Shown one piece after another: positions 44,512-56,631 of a DNA stretch of 64,000 bases (position 1 is its first letter; each line of letters begins with the position of its first letter). This DNA is from Argopecten irradians (lineage: Eukaryota; Mollusca; Bivalvia; Pectinida; Pectinidae): the NCBI RefSeq assembly GCF_041381155.1, contig NC_091136.1:48288284-48352283 (forward strand), read 5' to 3'. The position numbers and the translations under genes are program-made. The notes under the pieces are model-generated. The model searched no databases. It had not been told where the DNA came from and saw nothing but the letters and a program-made list of their open reading frames with translations.

Positions 44512-44829
44512 ATATCACTTTCGAGGATTAATAAATCACCGTATCCACCTGAAAACAGGTAGATATCTGTGTGATTATATGGCATTTACATGATGTAAAC
44601 CATTTTGACAACATGTATATGTACATATTTTACCTTTCCATGATGTTGAGTAGCCCCTCGTCCTAATGCTCAATAGTCCTGTTGAATAATTTTGAAAAAA
44701 AAGGTATATGATGTATAATAAAATACAGAAAATACACGTAATACCTATACTTATTATTTGAAAATTCTGACAAAAATATTGGCAGGGTCACAAGTTCCAG
44801 TAAACCTGCTGCTCTCCGTCACATCTCGC

Positions 44830-45025
44830 TGAATGATGACGTCACAATAGACTTTTGACGTCACGGAAATTCCGTTTACGCTATATTTGGGTACATCCTG
44901 GACCCATTGGAATCTTATACCAACCTGTGAAGTGATTGTGACGCCATTTTACATGACGTCACAATGCAAGATTTCTATATTTGGGTACGACCTGGGGGTT
45001 CTGGAATCTTATATCAACCTGGGAT
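44830..45025. promoter_or_regulatory. Cluster of CRE-type TGACGTCA octamers in a small tandem repeat
   Basis: Perfect TGACGTCA palindromes at 44837-44844, 44856-44863 and 44954-44961, with degenerate TGACGCCA and GATGTCAC versions between and after them. The block CTATATTTGGGTAC plus TGGAATCTTATA occurs twice (from about 44880 and 44974), so the sites are carried by a ~95-bp duplicated unit. TGACGTCA is the known CREB/ATF site; use as an enhancer is unproven, and there is no gene within several kb. Confidence 0.5.
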
Positions 45026-45239
45026 GATGTCACAATGCATAGTTCGGAATTTTCTGGGGGATATCGTGTTGTATCGTGGCGGGAAAGTGTAGTTTCAGCC
45101 AATCAGGAGCGAGCAAAACACACAGCCATATAATAATATTTATTATAAAATTATTATTACATTTTTTAATCATCAAATAAAAAACTCTGTACAATATTTA
45201 TTAAAGTGTCACACATATTTTACAATAGTAATTGATAGA

Positions 45240-45599
45240 TTAAAGATGCTCCACCGCTGACGAATGGTATTTTTTCACTATCAAAAATAGGAGCAGACGA
45301 TTTAGTATTTTTGTTATAAAAGTTACTTTCTTTACACCATTACCATCATTGAAAAGTTTGAGCTTCTAATTTTACTTCAAGTTAAAAATATAAAAAATAA
45401 TTAATTGCATCCCGAAAAAAAATCCGTGGCACTATGTCCTATATGGAATAAAGTACTGTTTGCGCATGCACCAAAAGTAAAATACATTATTTTATATTAT
45501 TTTTTGTGTTAATTAGGCATATATATACACGATTAAACACATATTCTTGTTCAAATGATGAGTATCATTTATGCTCTGTCAGCGGTGGAGCATCTTTAA
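45240..45599. mobile_element. TTAA-flanked MITE, copy 2
   Basis: 360 bp between TTAA 45240-45243 and TTAA 45596-45599, ends AGATGCTCCACCGCTGAC and GTCAGCGGTGGAGCATCT as exact complements: the best preserved termini of the three copies. Confidence 0.85.
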
Positions 45600-46518
45600 A
45601 CATTATATGAGATTTTATATAATATAACCAGTTAGTTTTTTTTGATAGATGAAGAATCTCTGATATGCCTGTTTAGTTTTTAACAAAAAAAAAAAAATTA
45701 ATTTGACATTACAAGTCACCATAATGCTGAAACTTTTCTTTATATTAATTTGACAACATAAATACTTCCTCTTTCATTGAAGGTTCTGCACTGAAATGCA
45801 TTATGTGTATATAGAATAACTGGACCTGTACAAAATTTGAGAAAATAAATCAATATGATAAATTATTACGACCAAATAAAAAATAATTACTTGTATTAGT
45901 TTTTCAGCCTTTGTTTAAGTTCTGTCGTCATTGGATCGTTTTCCAATTTGCAGTTATACTAATAATATAACCATTGACTTATCAATCTTTAACACTCGAA
46001 TCAACTCCTATCATCCAGAAGTTTTACCACAGCAGTACTTTCAGTACTTTGATTAAACGCCTAGTCTAGATTTTCCGATTAATATGTTTGAGTTTGAAAT
46101 CCATGCAAAGTCAAAATCGTTACATTATTTGATGCATAATATGGTTGTATAGTGACTTGGAACCCATGTCGAATTTCCGTGGTTACGTGTAATATTTTTG
46201 TATAGTGAGTTTGAAGCCCGTTCCAAATAACCATGGCAACGATGTTGTACGTGATAATATGGCCTCTGAATAATGACCTGTTAGGTGTGACTTCGATAGT
46301 ACCATTTACATGTAACAGTATCATGTTACTTTGACGAGGCGATAATCTTTGTTAGTCCGTACTCCATTTGTCATATATAGAGAAATATATCTATAACAGA
46401 AAATTTTAGCAGCAGGCATTGTTACCATAAAAGTATCTATGGAACTGGGAAAACCATCTGCATGATCTATTGTTATGTACTGGTAACGGGAGTCAGCTAA
46501 ACAACAAGGCAAGGTAAA
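45600..46518. other. Unannotated
   Basis: AT-rich. The minus frames at 46079-46324 and 46321-46542 have no homology I can see. Confidence 0.4.
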
Positions 46519-47420
46519 CAAGCAAATTCGTGGAATTTCCATCTCCCGCTTTCAGGACATATTGCAGGTAAACATTATTGAGGTTAGGTTAAACATGAAA
46601 AAAAATAAACTGAAGTCTTATTCGGAAGTAAGACATTTAACTTTGTTACCAAGTTTGAAGAAAATAGGTTAATATTTGTTACAGTTATTAATTAAATCAA
46701 AGGGTCATAACTCTGCTAATTAAGATCTGCCAAAAGTGACGATCGAACTTGGCTAAGCCCTGAAGGCATTTAACTTTGTTACCAATTTTTAACAATATTA
46801 TTTTTAACATTTGTTAGTTATTACACAGAAACTGCAGAAAAATGAAATTTGGAGTAAATTAAAGGGCCATAACTCTGATAAATAACATCCGCTGAAAGAG
46901 TTTATCAAACCTGGCCAGGCACTTAAGGCATTCAACCTTGTTACCAAGTTTGAAGAAAATCGGTTAATATTTATTACAGTTATTGTACGGAAGTGGCAGA
47001 AACTGACCGTTTTTTATTTAAGCAAAGGGCAATAACTCCGCTAGATAAGGTCCGTTAAAAAGGCGAAATCGAACTTGGACGAGTCCTAAGGCATTTAATC
47101 TTGTTACTAAGTTTGAAGAAAATCGGTTTACATCTGTTACATTTATTGCAAGGAAATGGTAGAAAATGACGTTTTCAGTAATTCAAAGGGCCATAACTCT
47201 GCAAAATAAGGTCCATCGACAGTCGCGATCGAACTTGGCCGAGCCCTTAAGGATTTTAACCAGGTCACCAAGTTTGAAGAAAATCTGTTTACATTTGTTA
47301 CAGTTATTGCACGGAAACGAAGTGTTACAGACCGACCGACTGACAGACAGACAGAGACAGACAGACAGACGGACAAACCCAAATTAATATCCCCCATTTC
47401 GGAGAAAGCGGGGGATAACA
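46519..47420 (+). mobile_element. Tandem-repeat element of the AAGGGCCATAACTC family
   Basis: About four ~160-bp units, each with AAAGGGCCATAACTCTG, GATCGAACTTGGC and CCAAGTTTGAAGAAAAT, then a GACAGACAGACAGA microsatellite (47340-47372). It ends in a hairpin with arms ATCCCCC and GGGGGAT around TTTCGGAGAAAG (47388-47416). Terminal hairpin plus tandem units again suggests a Helentron-like or pearl-like element. A shorter relative is at 51673-52085. Confidence 0.65.
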
Positions 47421-48694
47421 AAAGAATCATGTCATGATAAGAAATGGTGAACAATAGGCTAAGGTTCCAAAAATAGTTGCAACAAATAAGCGCATTAAGA
47501 TTTTTATTGAACTGCATTTAACATTGTTATTGAACTGAAGTGAATACATTTTGATACGTTATAAACGTATAGACTAGGGAAGTAACAGCTAAGTTTGTGA
47601 ATTATTATTATTAGTTTACACCGTCATCAAGATCGACCTTTTTCTTTCTTTTCGTTTTGTTTTCTTTTTTATGGGTGTCTTTGTCCTGTATATTTGTGAT
47701 GTATATTCACTGGCATTTCTGTTTGTCATTACTACGTATTTAGTTTCTTATTAATTTCCACTACGCAAAAGGGTTCGTCACAGAAAATGCAAAAATACAT
47801 TTTAACCATGTTTTGGTCGTAAACAATACCGTATACGCGGGAAATACAATGGAAACTTTTTATTTTTTTTTTATTCCAAAAACCAAAACAGGGCTTACAC
47901 AACTGTGCCCTCTCACAGGAGGGGATCCATTCGACACACTTCATTCATACCAGGAATTTACTGTTAATATCTTAATTCTGAGTTTTCAAGTACACCGTAT
48001 ATTATGCTGCTTTGATATAAGAGTGAATGGACAAATATCATACCTCTCAGCTACAGTGTAGAGTTCAGACAATGTATTGGCTGACGAGGGTGCCTCACCT
48101 AACCTATTGCTTTCCTCTTCCTGTAGTGAGAGGTAATGCTATAGTTATATTGTTAACTCAAACAGTCTGAAAATTGTGGAAATTATATAGAAAAAATTGT
48201 ATCGCTTATGATTTTATAAAACAATTGTATAAAGAACACTACATACACTTTCATCCATAGCTTACACACATTATCTCATGCATGCATGCTATCATGTGGC
48301 ATTATCACCTTTATTATCAAACACAAATGGCCTCACATAATCACCCTCACCATCATGATTGTGTCATATCATTATTATCACTTATTAGTTAAATGTGTCT
48401 TCTTTTAATAATTATATTAATATCAACACATGCATTCTCATTATATATGATTAGAACTAACATATATACAAATACATACACACATCATCCTCACATACAT
48501 ACAAGTAGGGAGATGAGAGAATGAGAGAAGGAAAAAGAGAGAAAGGCACAAGTGGGTATACGTAGGGGAGTGGGTGGGGGGTGGGGGTGGGTGTAGGGGT
48601 TGTAAGAGACTTGGGATGATGCATTGGTATGGATAAAAAATTAGCAAAAATGATCATAAAGTTGTCGGCATATCGGTCAGTCAAATATCAAGCA
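47421..48694. other. Unannotated, with low-complexity tract
   Basis: No gene recognised. 48510-48605 is purine-rich, moving from GAGAGAATGAGAGAAGG to GTGGGTGGGGGGTGGGGGTG; the G-runs could form a G-quadruplex. Confidence 0.45.
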
Positions 48695-50250
48695 TTAAGA
48701 GGTTTTCCCATTTTCTCCCCTCATTTGTAAATGCAAGTCTGAATGTATCATCTTTGCTGTTTGAGATGTACTTTTGAACAGAAAAGTGATGTTGTATAAA
48801 GAAGAATGCATACATCTTGATTTATATGTGTAGTGTTTGATAATCAGAATTATCTCATTATCCACTCGAAAATTAGCATATTTATGATTTGTAATTCCAA
48901 AGAGGAAGGACTGTTTATTCATAGAAAACTGTATGAATAATGCGTCGGTAAGTGTTTTAAACATCTGAAGGAGTCTTTGGACTTCTTGACATTCCCAAAG
49001 AAGATGGATGATTGATTCTCTCTCAGTATTACACAAGTTACAAATTAGTTGTTAGTATATGGCGAGAAATTCTATATTGCAGCCTCTGTAGTTTCGTATT
49101 TTTTGTAACATTAAAAGGCATTTTATAAACGAGTTCCCAGTCTCTGTTATTCATATCCATCTGTTTTTCTACCCATTTTGCTTTACCAGTTGGTTGTGCC
49201 TGTGATTTGTTTAAAATATCATAAAATCTTTTGATCCCTAAAAATACATTTTTTAGAAACGTTTGAATATGAATAGTAGTATTGGCCGAATTACAGGATT
49301 TTCTAAAGGTAATTTATCTGATAAAGACTTTTTAACAGAGGATAATATCCCCCGATATGCGAGAAAATCAGTTGTCAAATTGTATGTCTGTTTAAAATCC
49401 TCAAAAGCGAGAAATTTATCAATGCTATTGGCTTCAAACAAGTCTGCTATATAGTTCTTACTCCTTTATTACACCATTGTTTATAAAACACAGGTTTTCC
49501 TGCAATAGTAATGTCCCTGCTAAACCAAATAGATCTTTCCAATATTTACTTCTCTCTATCTACAGTTGAAACATTCATTATTTGCATTTTATACCACACT
49601 GTAAAAGCATCTTAAGACAACTGTGTATACACTCTCCGCCGACATTGAGTAAAATATCTGTGTTAACATTTGTAATTAATATTGAAGACCATTTACCTGG
49701 TGTATGATACAGTCTTCTTGCCCATCCTAGTTTCAGTGCATTAGCAAAAGCTCTTATATTTACCATTTTCAACCCACCATTTACATAATCTTGAACAACA
49801 ATTTCCCTTTTAATTTTGTCAACTTTACTATTCCATAAAAATTCATATAAAATTGAATTAGTAGTATTGAATGTCTTTTCATCTGGGTTGGGCAGAATTG
49901 AAAAAAGATGATTAAACTGAGAAATTAAGAGTGTCTTGATAACATGAATTTTCCCTATTGGAGTAAGATTTCTTTTTTTCCCATGTATTTATAAGAGCTT
50001 TTAACTTAACTATCTTCTTGTCATAGTTAACTTTAGGCATATCATGCAAGTTCACATCAAAGTCTATCCCAAGAAGATTAAATTTTTCTTGCCCCCACTG
50101 TAAATTTATTTCTAGCATATATGAGTCCTGACTGTATTTTTTTTACCCTATCCATATAATTTGAGTTTTATCAATGTTTACCTTAAGTCCTTAAATATTG
50201 GTATAAGCATTTAATTCTTTAAATGACTCAGATAATGACAATTGAGATCA
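48695..50250 (-). mobile_element. Broken LINE (non-LTR retrotransposon), reverse-transcriptase thumb to 3' end
   Basis: Minus-strand segments in collinear order resemble the end of a LINE ORF2: GLKVN-type KVNIDKTQIIW near 50165, FNLLGIDFDVNLHDMPKVNYDKKI (in two pieces) near 50080-50020, a GGLKMVN...GWARRLYH region at 49770-49690, EDFKQTYNLTTDFLAYRG near 49400, and a zinc-knuckle-like CNTERESIIHLLWEC at 49036-48990. At least three frame changes or stops separate them, and everything 5' of the late reverse-transcriptase domain, including the endonuclease, is missing. So it is a dead, 5'-truncated copy. The pattern is L1-like but I do not assign a clade. Confidence 0.8.
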
Positions 50251-51030
50251 ATCTAGACAATGGAAACTTTTAATAGAAGTCAGGATGTTCCAAGAGACTT
50301 TTTGCAATCATAAATGTGCGCGCGATTATAATAAATTATAACATTAATTCATCTTGCAGGACAATATCAATATGTTATAACCTGTATGTTGTGAATGTAC
50401 ATGTAAGTATTAGTAATCCTTGATAAACAAAGTAAAGAATTAAAACAACTACATGTACCTTTATGATAAATCATTTTTGACAAAAAATATCTATCAAGCA
50501 CCCAATATCTACGGATAATTTGGTATGAAATAATGATCACCTAAACATGATACTTTTATGGTTATAAGAATATCAAATCATTTCGATAGTTTTTTTGCAT
50601 AATATTAATTGAATATCAGAAACATATCTACATTCTGTACCGGTGTATGTTTAGTTTCTGCAGCTATGTTTTGGATTTATGTATCAAGAAAGATAACTCG
50701 TGTTATCCATAAATATTTTTGTCCTTTATTGTTATTATTTAAATCTCTGGTTAAACTATATGTTATTAGTTTTAGTACTAGCTACTGTATCACTTATATT
50801 AATGGGAAATTTCTTTAAAAATATTTCTAACCAAGCTGACACCAGAGGAATCTGAGAATTAGCTAAAATTTATATTACTATGGGTCCGTTTTAGGTGACG
50901 TTATGACTGCATATTTTCCCCGGATGATCCTAATGTCCGAAAACGCTTTATTATTAGTCGATAAATGCTCTCCGGAACTCCTCGTGACTCTACCTATAGT
51001 CATCTTTAAACGCATTTGTTTTCAACTAAA
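50251..51030. other. Upstream region of the 413-residue gene
   Basis: No gene or repeat recognised. The promoter of the plus-strand gene starting at 51031 must lie here or beyond; no TATA box is convincing. Confidence 0.4.
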
Positions 51031-54000
51031 ATGACATCAAACGCCGAAGCGCTTAGTCTCAAGGAATTCAAGGGATCAGATCAGGAGCAAATCGTTCAGA
51101 AAACTTTTCGCGTTATCACAACCAATCCTGCTTTTATTCCTTTCATTAACTTAGAAATATATAAATCCAATGCTGAAGATGGCACTTCTTTTAAAGATGC
51201 ATATATCACTCTGCAAGCAACACATGATTGTATGAGGAGAAGGAACAATAAATTCCTAACGGAAATTCCGGATTGTGAAGTGGTCGGTATTAGGGAGCTG
51301 CTGGATAGAAATATCCTCGAACAGTTTTTTGAAGATGGAGTAGATGCTATTGATAACAGCTCTCGGGCTGATAACAATATCTGCCAATCATTCCTGGTGC
51401 TGTTGAACTACTTACATGGTAGGCTACATGCATGTAACACCATATATACACTGATTATATGTGGCTCATGTTTACATCTAGCATTGTAATAAAAGAGTAC
51501 ATGTATCAGACTGATCCCTAGACATAGAAATAAATACTAAAAAAACAAGTTTCTTCCTTAAATATTTTTCTAACATATATACAGTATTTACATATTAAAT
51601 ATATATATACAAAAAATGTACACCCCATCCCAAAAACAAATAAAAAATAAACAAAAAACAACAAAAAAAGAGCAAATTTGTGGAATTCGTATCCCCCACT
51701 TTCGGTAATCAAAGGCCCAAAATGGTGTTTCGGCATTTAAAGGGCCATAACTCCGCCAAATAGGGTCCTATGGAAGTGCCGATCACACTTTGCCATGACC
51801 CCAGGACATTTAACCATGTTACTAGGTTTCGAAAACAATCTAGTTATATTTGTGAGATTAAATAAACAGAAACAGATGAAGATGGCATTTTTTGTTAATC
51901 AAAGGACCATAACTTCACCCAATAGGGTCCAATGAAAGTGCCGAGTAAAGTCATCTGAGCCCTTGGCACATTTGACCATGTGATTAAGTTACAAAAATAT
52001 TGCTTAAGATTTGTGGCAGTTATTGTATGGAAACCAAGCATGACAGACAGACAGACGGACGGACGTACCCAAATTAATTTCACTCACAAACATATTAAAA
52101 TAAATAAAAAACTGCTCTTTAAAAACAATTTGTTCTTGTTTAAAGTCCCGATTGGCTTATCAAGAAATACAAGTACATGTATGCATGAAAAAAAATAAGC
52201 ATGTACACATAAAAGTGAAAAATTTCTTTTGTTTTATAGAAAGCACAATTATTTTTGCATGTTATTGTTCATAGGGGAGGTATATTTAGTGTTGTTTTGT
52301 ACCTTAGGTCTAATACAACCAGTTACACCTGTTAAGTACACTACTTCGTCCTTTTGCCACATTTGGCAGGAGGTATTATATACCTGTAGATAATTCAGGG
52401 GTCCCTATAAGGTGTGTTGTCTTAATATTACAAGTTATGGTTGTGTTGCAAATGTAGAGAAGAAAAAACAATCGTAATATTACTAATACATGTAGTTAAT
52501 TTAAAAATAAATATTTGAATAATTTATATTAAAAAGATATGATGTGGTCATTTTAATCTATTGATCTTACTTAATTGGACAAGGAAGTAATTCCAACCAT
52601 GTGGACAAAAGAAAATTGTCAAATTTTCGAGGCGATCTGGCCCTTTATCAAGACATACAAAACGAGATCTTACTTTATATAAAGAATATCTTATATGAGA
52701 GGCTATGTAATATGAAGGCATTTTTATATTTTAAATATATGATAAATTTCACATTACATAGTCACGAGTGTAAGATTCTATTTATCAACTTACTCTTATT
52801 AACAAAAATATATGTGAAACTAAATTTTGTCTATATAAAACTGTTGAAATCTGGCTCGGATGCGACTTTTCTGTCTATGGAGACAATCATGCGACATCAA
52901 ATATAGATTATGACATCAAATCTATGTGATGTCATAATATGTTTTACGATATTTATGACATGGGCGTATGACATGGCTGGACGGGCCAGTTATGTAATAA
53001 ATTATATGCTACATTGGTTCACTTTTTTAGTAAAAGTATAACCTATACTGGTCTAGTATTAAATCCTATTGAATCTTTCAGCAGATTATATTGTGACATC
53101 CTTTCTGAATACTTGGTATTTACAATGTCTTTCTAGAGGATTGGTTTGGTCTATTATATATAAGCCATGTTAACAGGATCATTTAAAGGATGGCCTGTAT
53201 GTGGTGTCTTCCTTGTGTGAAGAATGAAGTGCGTATTTTGGGAGACTGCAGTATATCTATAGGACATTGATTTAATACATGGTTTAGATCTTGTTCTAAT
53301 GGATAGATTGTACATTCATGTACTGGTATGTGTTTCTAAATTCATATCAAAAGTTTAAATTTCTTTCACAGATATTGAAACTCATGAAGAAGCCATTGGG
53401 AGACTTATAGACACAAATTCAAGCACAACAACTAAGACACAGATCACAACAGCATTGGCACATCATCTGTTCTCCCAACTGGTACCACACAGAAAGTATG
53501 AGATTAATGAATTTACCAGGAATCTCCCGGAAACCTGCAGATGTGGCTGTAACATTTATATTTGTCGAGGAGACACTTCATTAGGTAGGTAAAAGTTCTC
53601 TCCAGTCTTATGAAGAATATCTTCCCAAATTCTGACCCGAAGGATCAGGATGACCCAGTCCTCATGTTCCGTCCGTCGCTGTGCACCATCTGCTGTGTGC
53701 TGTTCATAAACATTGCATCCAATTGACTTTTTCTCAATAAATGAAAGGTCTGAGGTATTGATATTTGGCCTGTAGCATGCTGGGATGAAATTGCTAAAAT
53801 CTTTAAACTACTTGTTTCTTCTTGTCAATAACTATGAGTTTGTTTGTTTGTTTGATTCAATTAACGTTCTATTAACAGCTATGGTCATGTAAGGAAGGCC
53901 TCCCATGTATGTGGTGTGTTGCGTGTATGTTGTGCGAGGTGCATGTTTTGGGAGACTGTGGTATATTCATGTTGTGTCTTCTTGTATAGTGGAACTTTTG

Positions 54001-55784
54001 CCCTTTTTATAGTGCTATATCACTGAAGCATGCTGCCGAAGACACCAAGCAACACACCCCAACCGGTCAAATTATACTGACAACGGGCGAACCAGTCGTC
54101 CCACTCCCCGTATGCTGAGCGCTAAGCAGGAGCAAAAACCACCACTTTTATAGACTTTGGTGTGTCCTGGCCTGGGGACAGAACCCAGAAGCCTTCCTCA
54201 CAGGGGCGAAGGCTCAACTCAAGGCCAAAAGTGAGGCGGTGCCAAGGGAGGCATTAGGAAAGATAAAGTCAGTTAGGAAGAAGAGAAAAGATAGGATCCT
54301 AAATTTAGTCGCCTTTTACGATCATGCAATAGGGGCAGCAGGTACAATTCTAACGCCCTACCTGCAGGGCAGATAATTAAGAGGCTTAGAGACCCGATAT
54401 TGGGCCTGTAGCATGCTGGGATGAAGGGCTGCCAAGTTTGTTTAAATGAACATGACCTTAACTTTTAGAAAGATCACAGGGGTCAAATTGGCTGATTTAT
54501 TTATTTGATTTTATCTCCACTTCTTGCAATAAGTAAGAAATAGAGAAACCTGATATTTGGCCAGGATATTAATGACATTCACCTTCATTCATGGTCACAG
54601 AGGTTAAATTAAATGGGCTGAATATTTTACGTGACTTATTATTACAAGTAAAAGACCTAGATACCTTGATGTTGGAACTGTAGCTACAGGGGTGAAGAGC
54701 TACCAGTATATAAACTTTATTTACATTGATTGCGAAACAAGTTATACAACGTAAACAAATCACCTTCGATGGCCTGGATGAAAGTGTGTGACAGGTCTTC
54801 GAATGGGAGGAAACCAGAGTGCCTGGAGAAAACCTATTGAGTAGGTGACCCCAGACCTTTTCACGCCTGTGCCGCGGATCGAACCCGGCCAGTTCAGTGA
54901 AAGGCGAGTGGCTTAACCACTACACCACCTGATCACCCAACTGGCTATCAAGTTTGTTGAAATGATTGACTTTGACCTTCATATAAGGCCACAGAGCCAT
55001 TGGGCCTCTTGTATCTCTTGAATAACCATGTACTAGGAACTTGGTATGGTTGACCATAAGACCTATTAGTCAGATAAGACTATCATAAGAATCTCATATT
55101 TTATCATGTTTTTGTAGTGAATTATTGTATGATTATGATGCAGGATCACAAGGAACATGGCATGGCCGAGCTGATATCATGGTAAACAATACCGTTGCTG
55201 TGGCAGTCACAAACAAACTTACCATGGAGAATGAAGAAAATAATACAGATGAAGAGAAACCACAAAGCAAACACAGAAAGATGGAAACTGATATAAAAGG
55301 CTACAAGAGGCGTGGCAGTTTTCTACTCGATCCAAATATAATGAAAAAGATCTTGGCTGAAGCCATTACAAATGGATTTGCTCAAGTTAACAAGAATAGG
55401 AGCACACTTGCAAATTTCATGATTCCAACTTTTGGAGTGACATCTGATTATGTTTCTATCTGTATGTATGACCCTGAGAATGACTGCTTACTTCACATAG
55501 ATGATGAACTTGAGTTGTGGGCATCCAGGGGTGAATGCCATTACCAACTTGATCCTGTAGTCGTTATCATCATCTGGCTTATCCTCAACTTCACTGTTTT
55601 AACCAAGAAAAACTTGGCTTCAGAAGCAAACTTACACAAATCGGGACTACACTTACAGTTAAACGAAAGTCTTCAATATTACAAAGACACAAGAGTAAAA
55701 ACAAAATTTAGTTTACAACCACCCAAAGGAAGACCATGGAAACTGGCAAACAAAAAGTTCAAGCAGCGAACTACCCGATCATGA
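51031..55784 (+). CDS. Unrecognised 413-residue protein, possibly nuclease-like fold (exons 51031-51418, 53372-53584, 55144-55784)
   Basis: Exon 1 starts at ATG 51031 (MTSNAEALSLKEF) and ends CATG before gtaggc. Exon 2 follows tttcacag and ends TTAG before gtaggt. Exon 3 follows gatgcag and ends TGA at 55784. Both joins are phase 1 and keep the frame. AATAAA at 55790-55795 is only five bases past the stop. Exon 2 ends with a cysteine cluster, CRCGCNIYIC (residues 185-194), which may bind metal. Residues 205-225 (TWHGRADIMVNNTVAVAVTNK) recall the strand-turn-strand of PD-(D/E)XK nucleases, with D211 and K225 in place but no glutamate in the ExK position. A basic stretch at about 250-270 could be a nuclear signal. 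I recall similar uncharacterised proteins in bivalves, but I cannot name a family, and nuclease ancestry is a weak inference. Confidence 0.8.
51673..52085 (+). mobile_element. Short AAGGGCCATAACTC-family element in intron 1
   Basis: Opens with GTATCCCCCACTTTCGG like the family hairpin, has two units with AAAGGGCCATAACTCC and AATAGGGTCC, and ends in GACAGACAGACGGACGG then CCCAAATTAATTTCAC. Relative of 46519-47420; the right hairpin is missing. Confidence 0.65.
53190..53265 (+). repeat. Fragment of the ~500-bp interspersed family
   Basis: GGCCTGTATGTGGTG and TTTTGGGAGACTGCAGTATA match 53900-53960 in order, in intron 1 of the 413-residue gene. Truncated on both sides. Confidence 0.5.
53838..54371 (+). 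mobile_element. Interspersed ~500-bp repeat, copy B
   Basis: Starts GTTTGTTTGTTTGATTCAAT, ends CGCCCTACCTGCAGGGC; opposite orientation to copy A at 3757-4252 and about 40 bp longer. Nested in the Helentron-like element of intron 2. Confidence 0.7.
54718..54940 (-). mobile_element. tRNA-derived SINE
   Basis: On the minus strand, GGTGGTGTAGTGGTTAAG (54931-54914) is a good A box and CCGGGTTCGATCC (54888-54876) a good B box of a pol III promoter. A body with TTTTCTCCAGGCACTCTGG and TTTCCTCCCATT follows, a block I recognise from many invertebrate SINEs, and then an AT-rich tail with GTAAATAAAG. It appears close to full length. Confidence 0.8.
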
Positions 55785-55795
55785 TAGATAATAAA

Positions 55796-56631
55796 GTTGA
55801 ATACCTAAATGCTTTCAGATTTCATGTTTCTCTAACGAAGAAATTTCTTATTACACACACATTATAGTGAGATTGATCTCAATACACATCATGTGCTCAT
55901 AAGGAAACTAAAGGACTATGTATGGTTTTGGCACTTTTTGGCCCCCAAATCCATCAAATTTTCAAACATGTTATTTACTAATTAAATTTTTAAATATCAA
56001 ATATCGAGTATATCTTCAATAGAATAGGTAAGATTGTTTCATTGCAGCTGTAGTTGCTATTGTAAACATCCTAAATCTGCAAACATTTTTAAAATGTGGA
56101 AATTTAGTCTTTAAGTTTTTCATCCAGAAAGCAGAGAGCACATCCTTGAACAAGCTTTATATTTCTCCTAAAGTTGTGACTTGGGTACCTACATATATTG
56201 TACTTATTCTAAATAAATATTAGGTTTGTTCAAGATTACGCTCTATTGTTTCTAAAAGACAAAAAAACTGACTAAATGACCAAATTTTTAAATTCAGTTA
56301 TGTATGCATATTTGAGATGGTTACTATGCCAACTTAAAACTGCAAAATTAGAAAACTTTTATTACAATTAATCAGGGAATTACTAAATATTTCAAATGTA
56401 ATAATTTAAATTCTTTTTAATACTTGGTTTAAATGACCCAAACCATACAAATTCCTTTCTTCAAATGAACAACTTTGACCTTGATTTCATGCCATAGAAG
56501 TCAAATAGGCTGAATTATCATACTTGGTAATTGTCATTGAGGCTTGCAAAGGGCAAGGTAGCAGGGGATCAAAGAGGCTAAAATCTTTTGAAAGTGTGGA
56601 TTCTTTTGAGTAATGAAAATATTGAGTGTTT
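55796..56631. other. Downstream of the 413-residue gene, degraded repeat
   Basis: No gene recognised. 56470-56600 keeps weak traces of the 146-bp unit (AACTTTGACCTTGATTTCAT, AGTCAAATAGGCTGAA). Confidence 0.4.

Larger units (their letters stand above)
53633..55012 (+). mobile_element. Helentron-like element in intron 2 with nested repeats
   Basis: Begins near GACCCGAAGGATCAGG and CCGTCCGTCGCTGTGC, carries degraded 146-bp units (GCATGCTGGGATGAA, GATCACAGGGGTCAAA), and ends GAGCCATTGGGCCTCTTGT (54994-55012), the shared 3' terminus. The ~500-bp repeat (53838-54371) and a SINE (54718-54940) lie inside it, so it is the oldest of the three. Confidence 0.6.

Noticed and set aside
47143-47517. 124-codon minus-strand frame with CLSVGRSV repeats
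   Set aside because: Translation of a GACAGACA microsatellite and AAGGGCCATAACTC repeat units.
51016-51030. Start of the 413-residue protein at TTG 51016
   Set aside because: Same reason; ATG 51031 is the first proper start.
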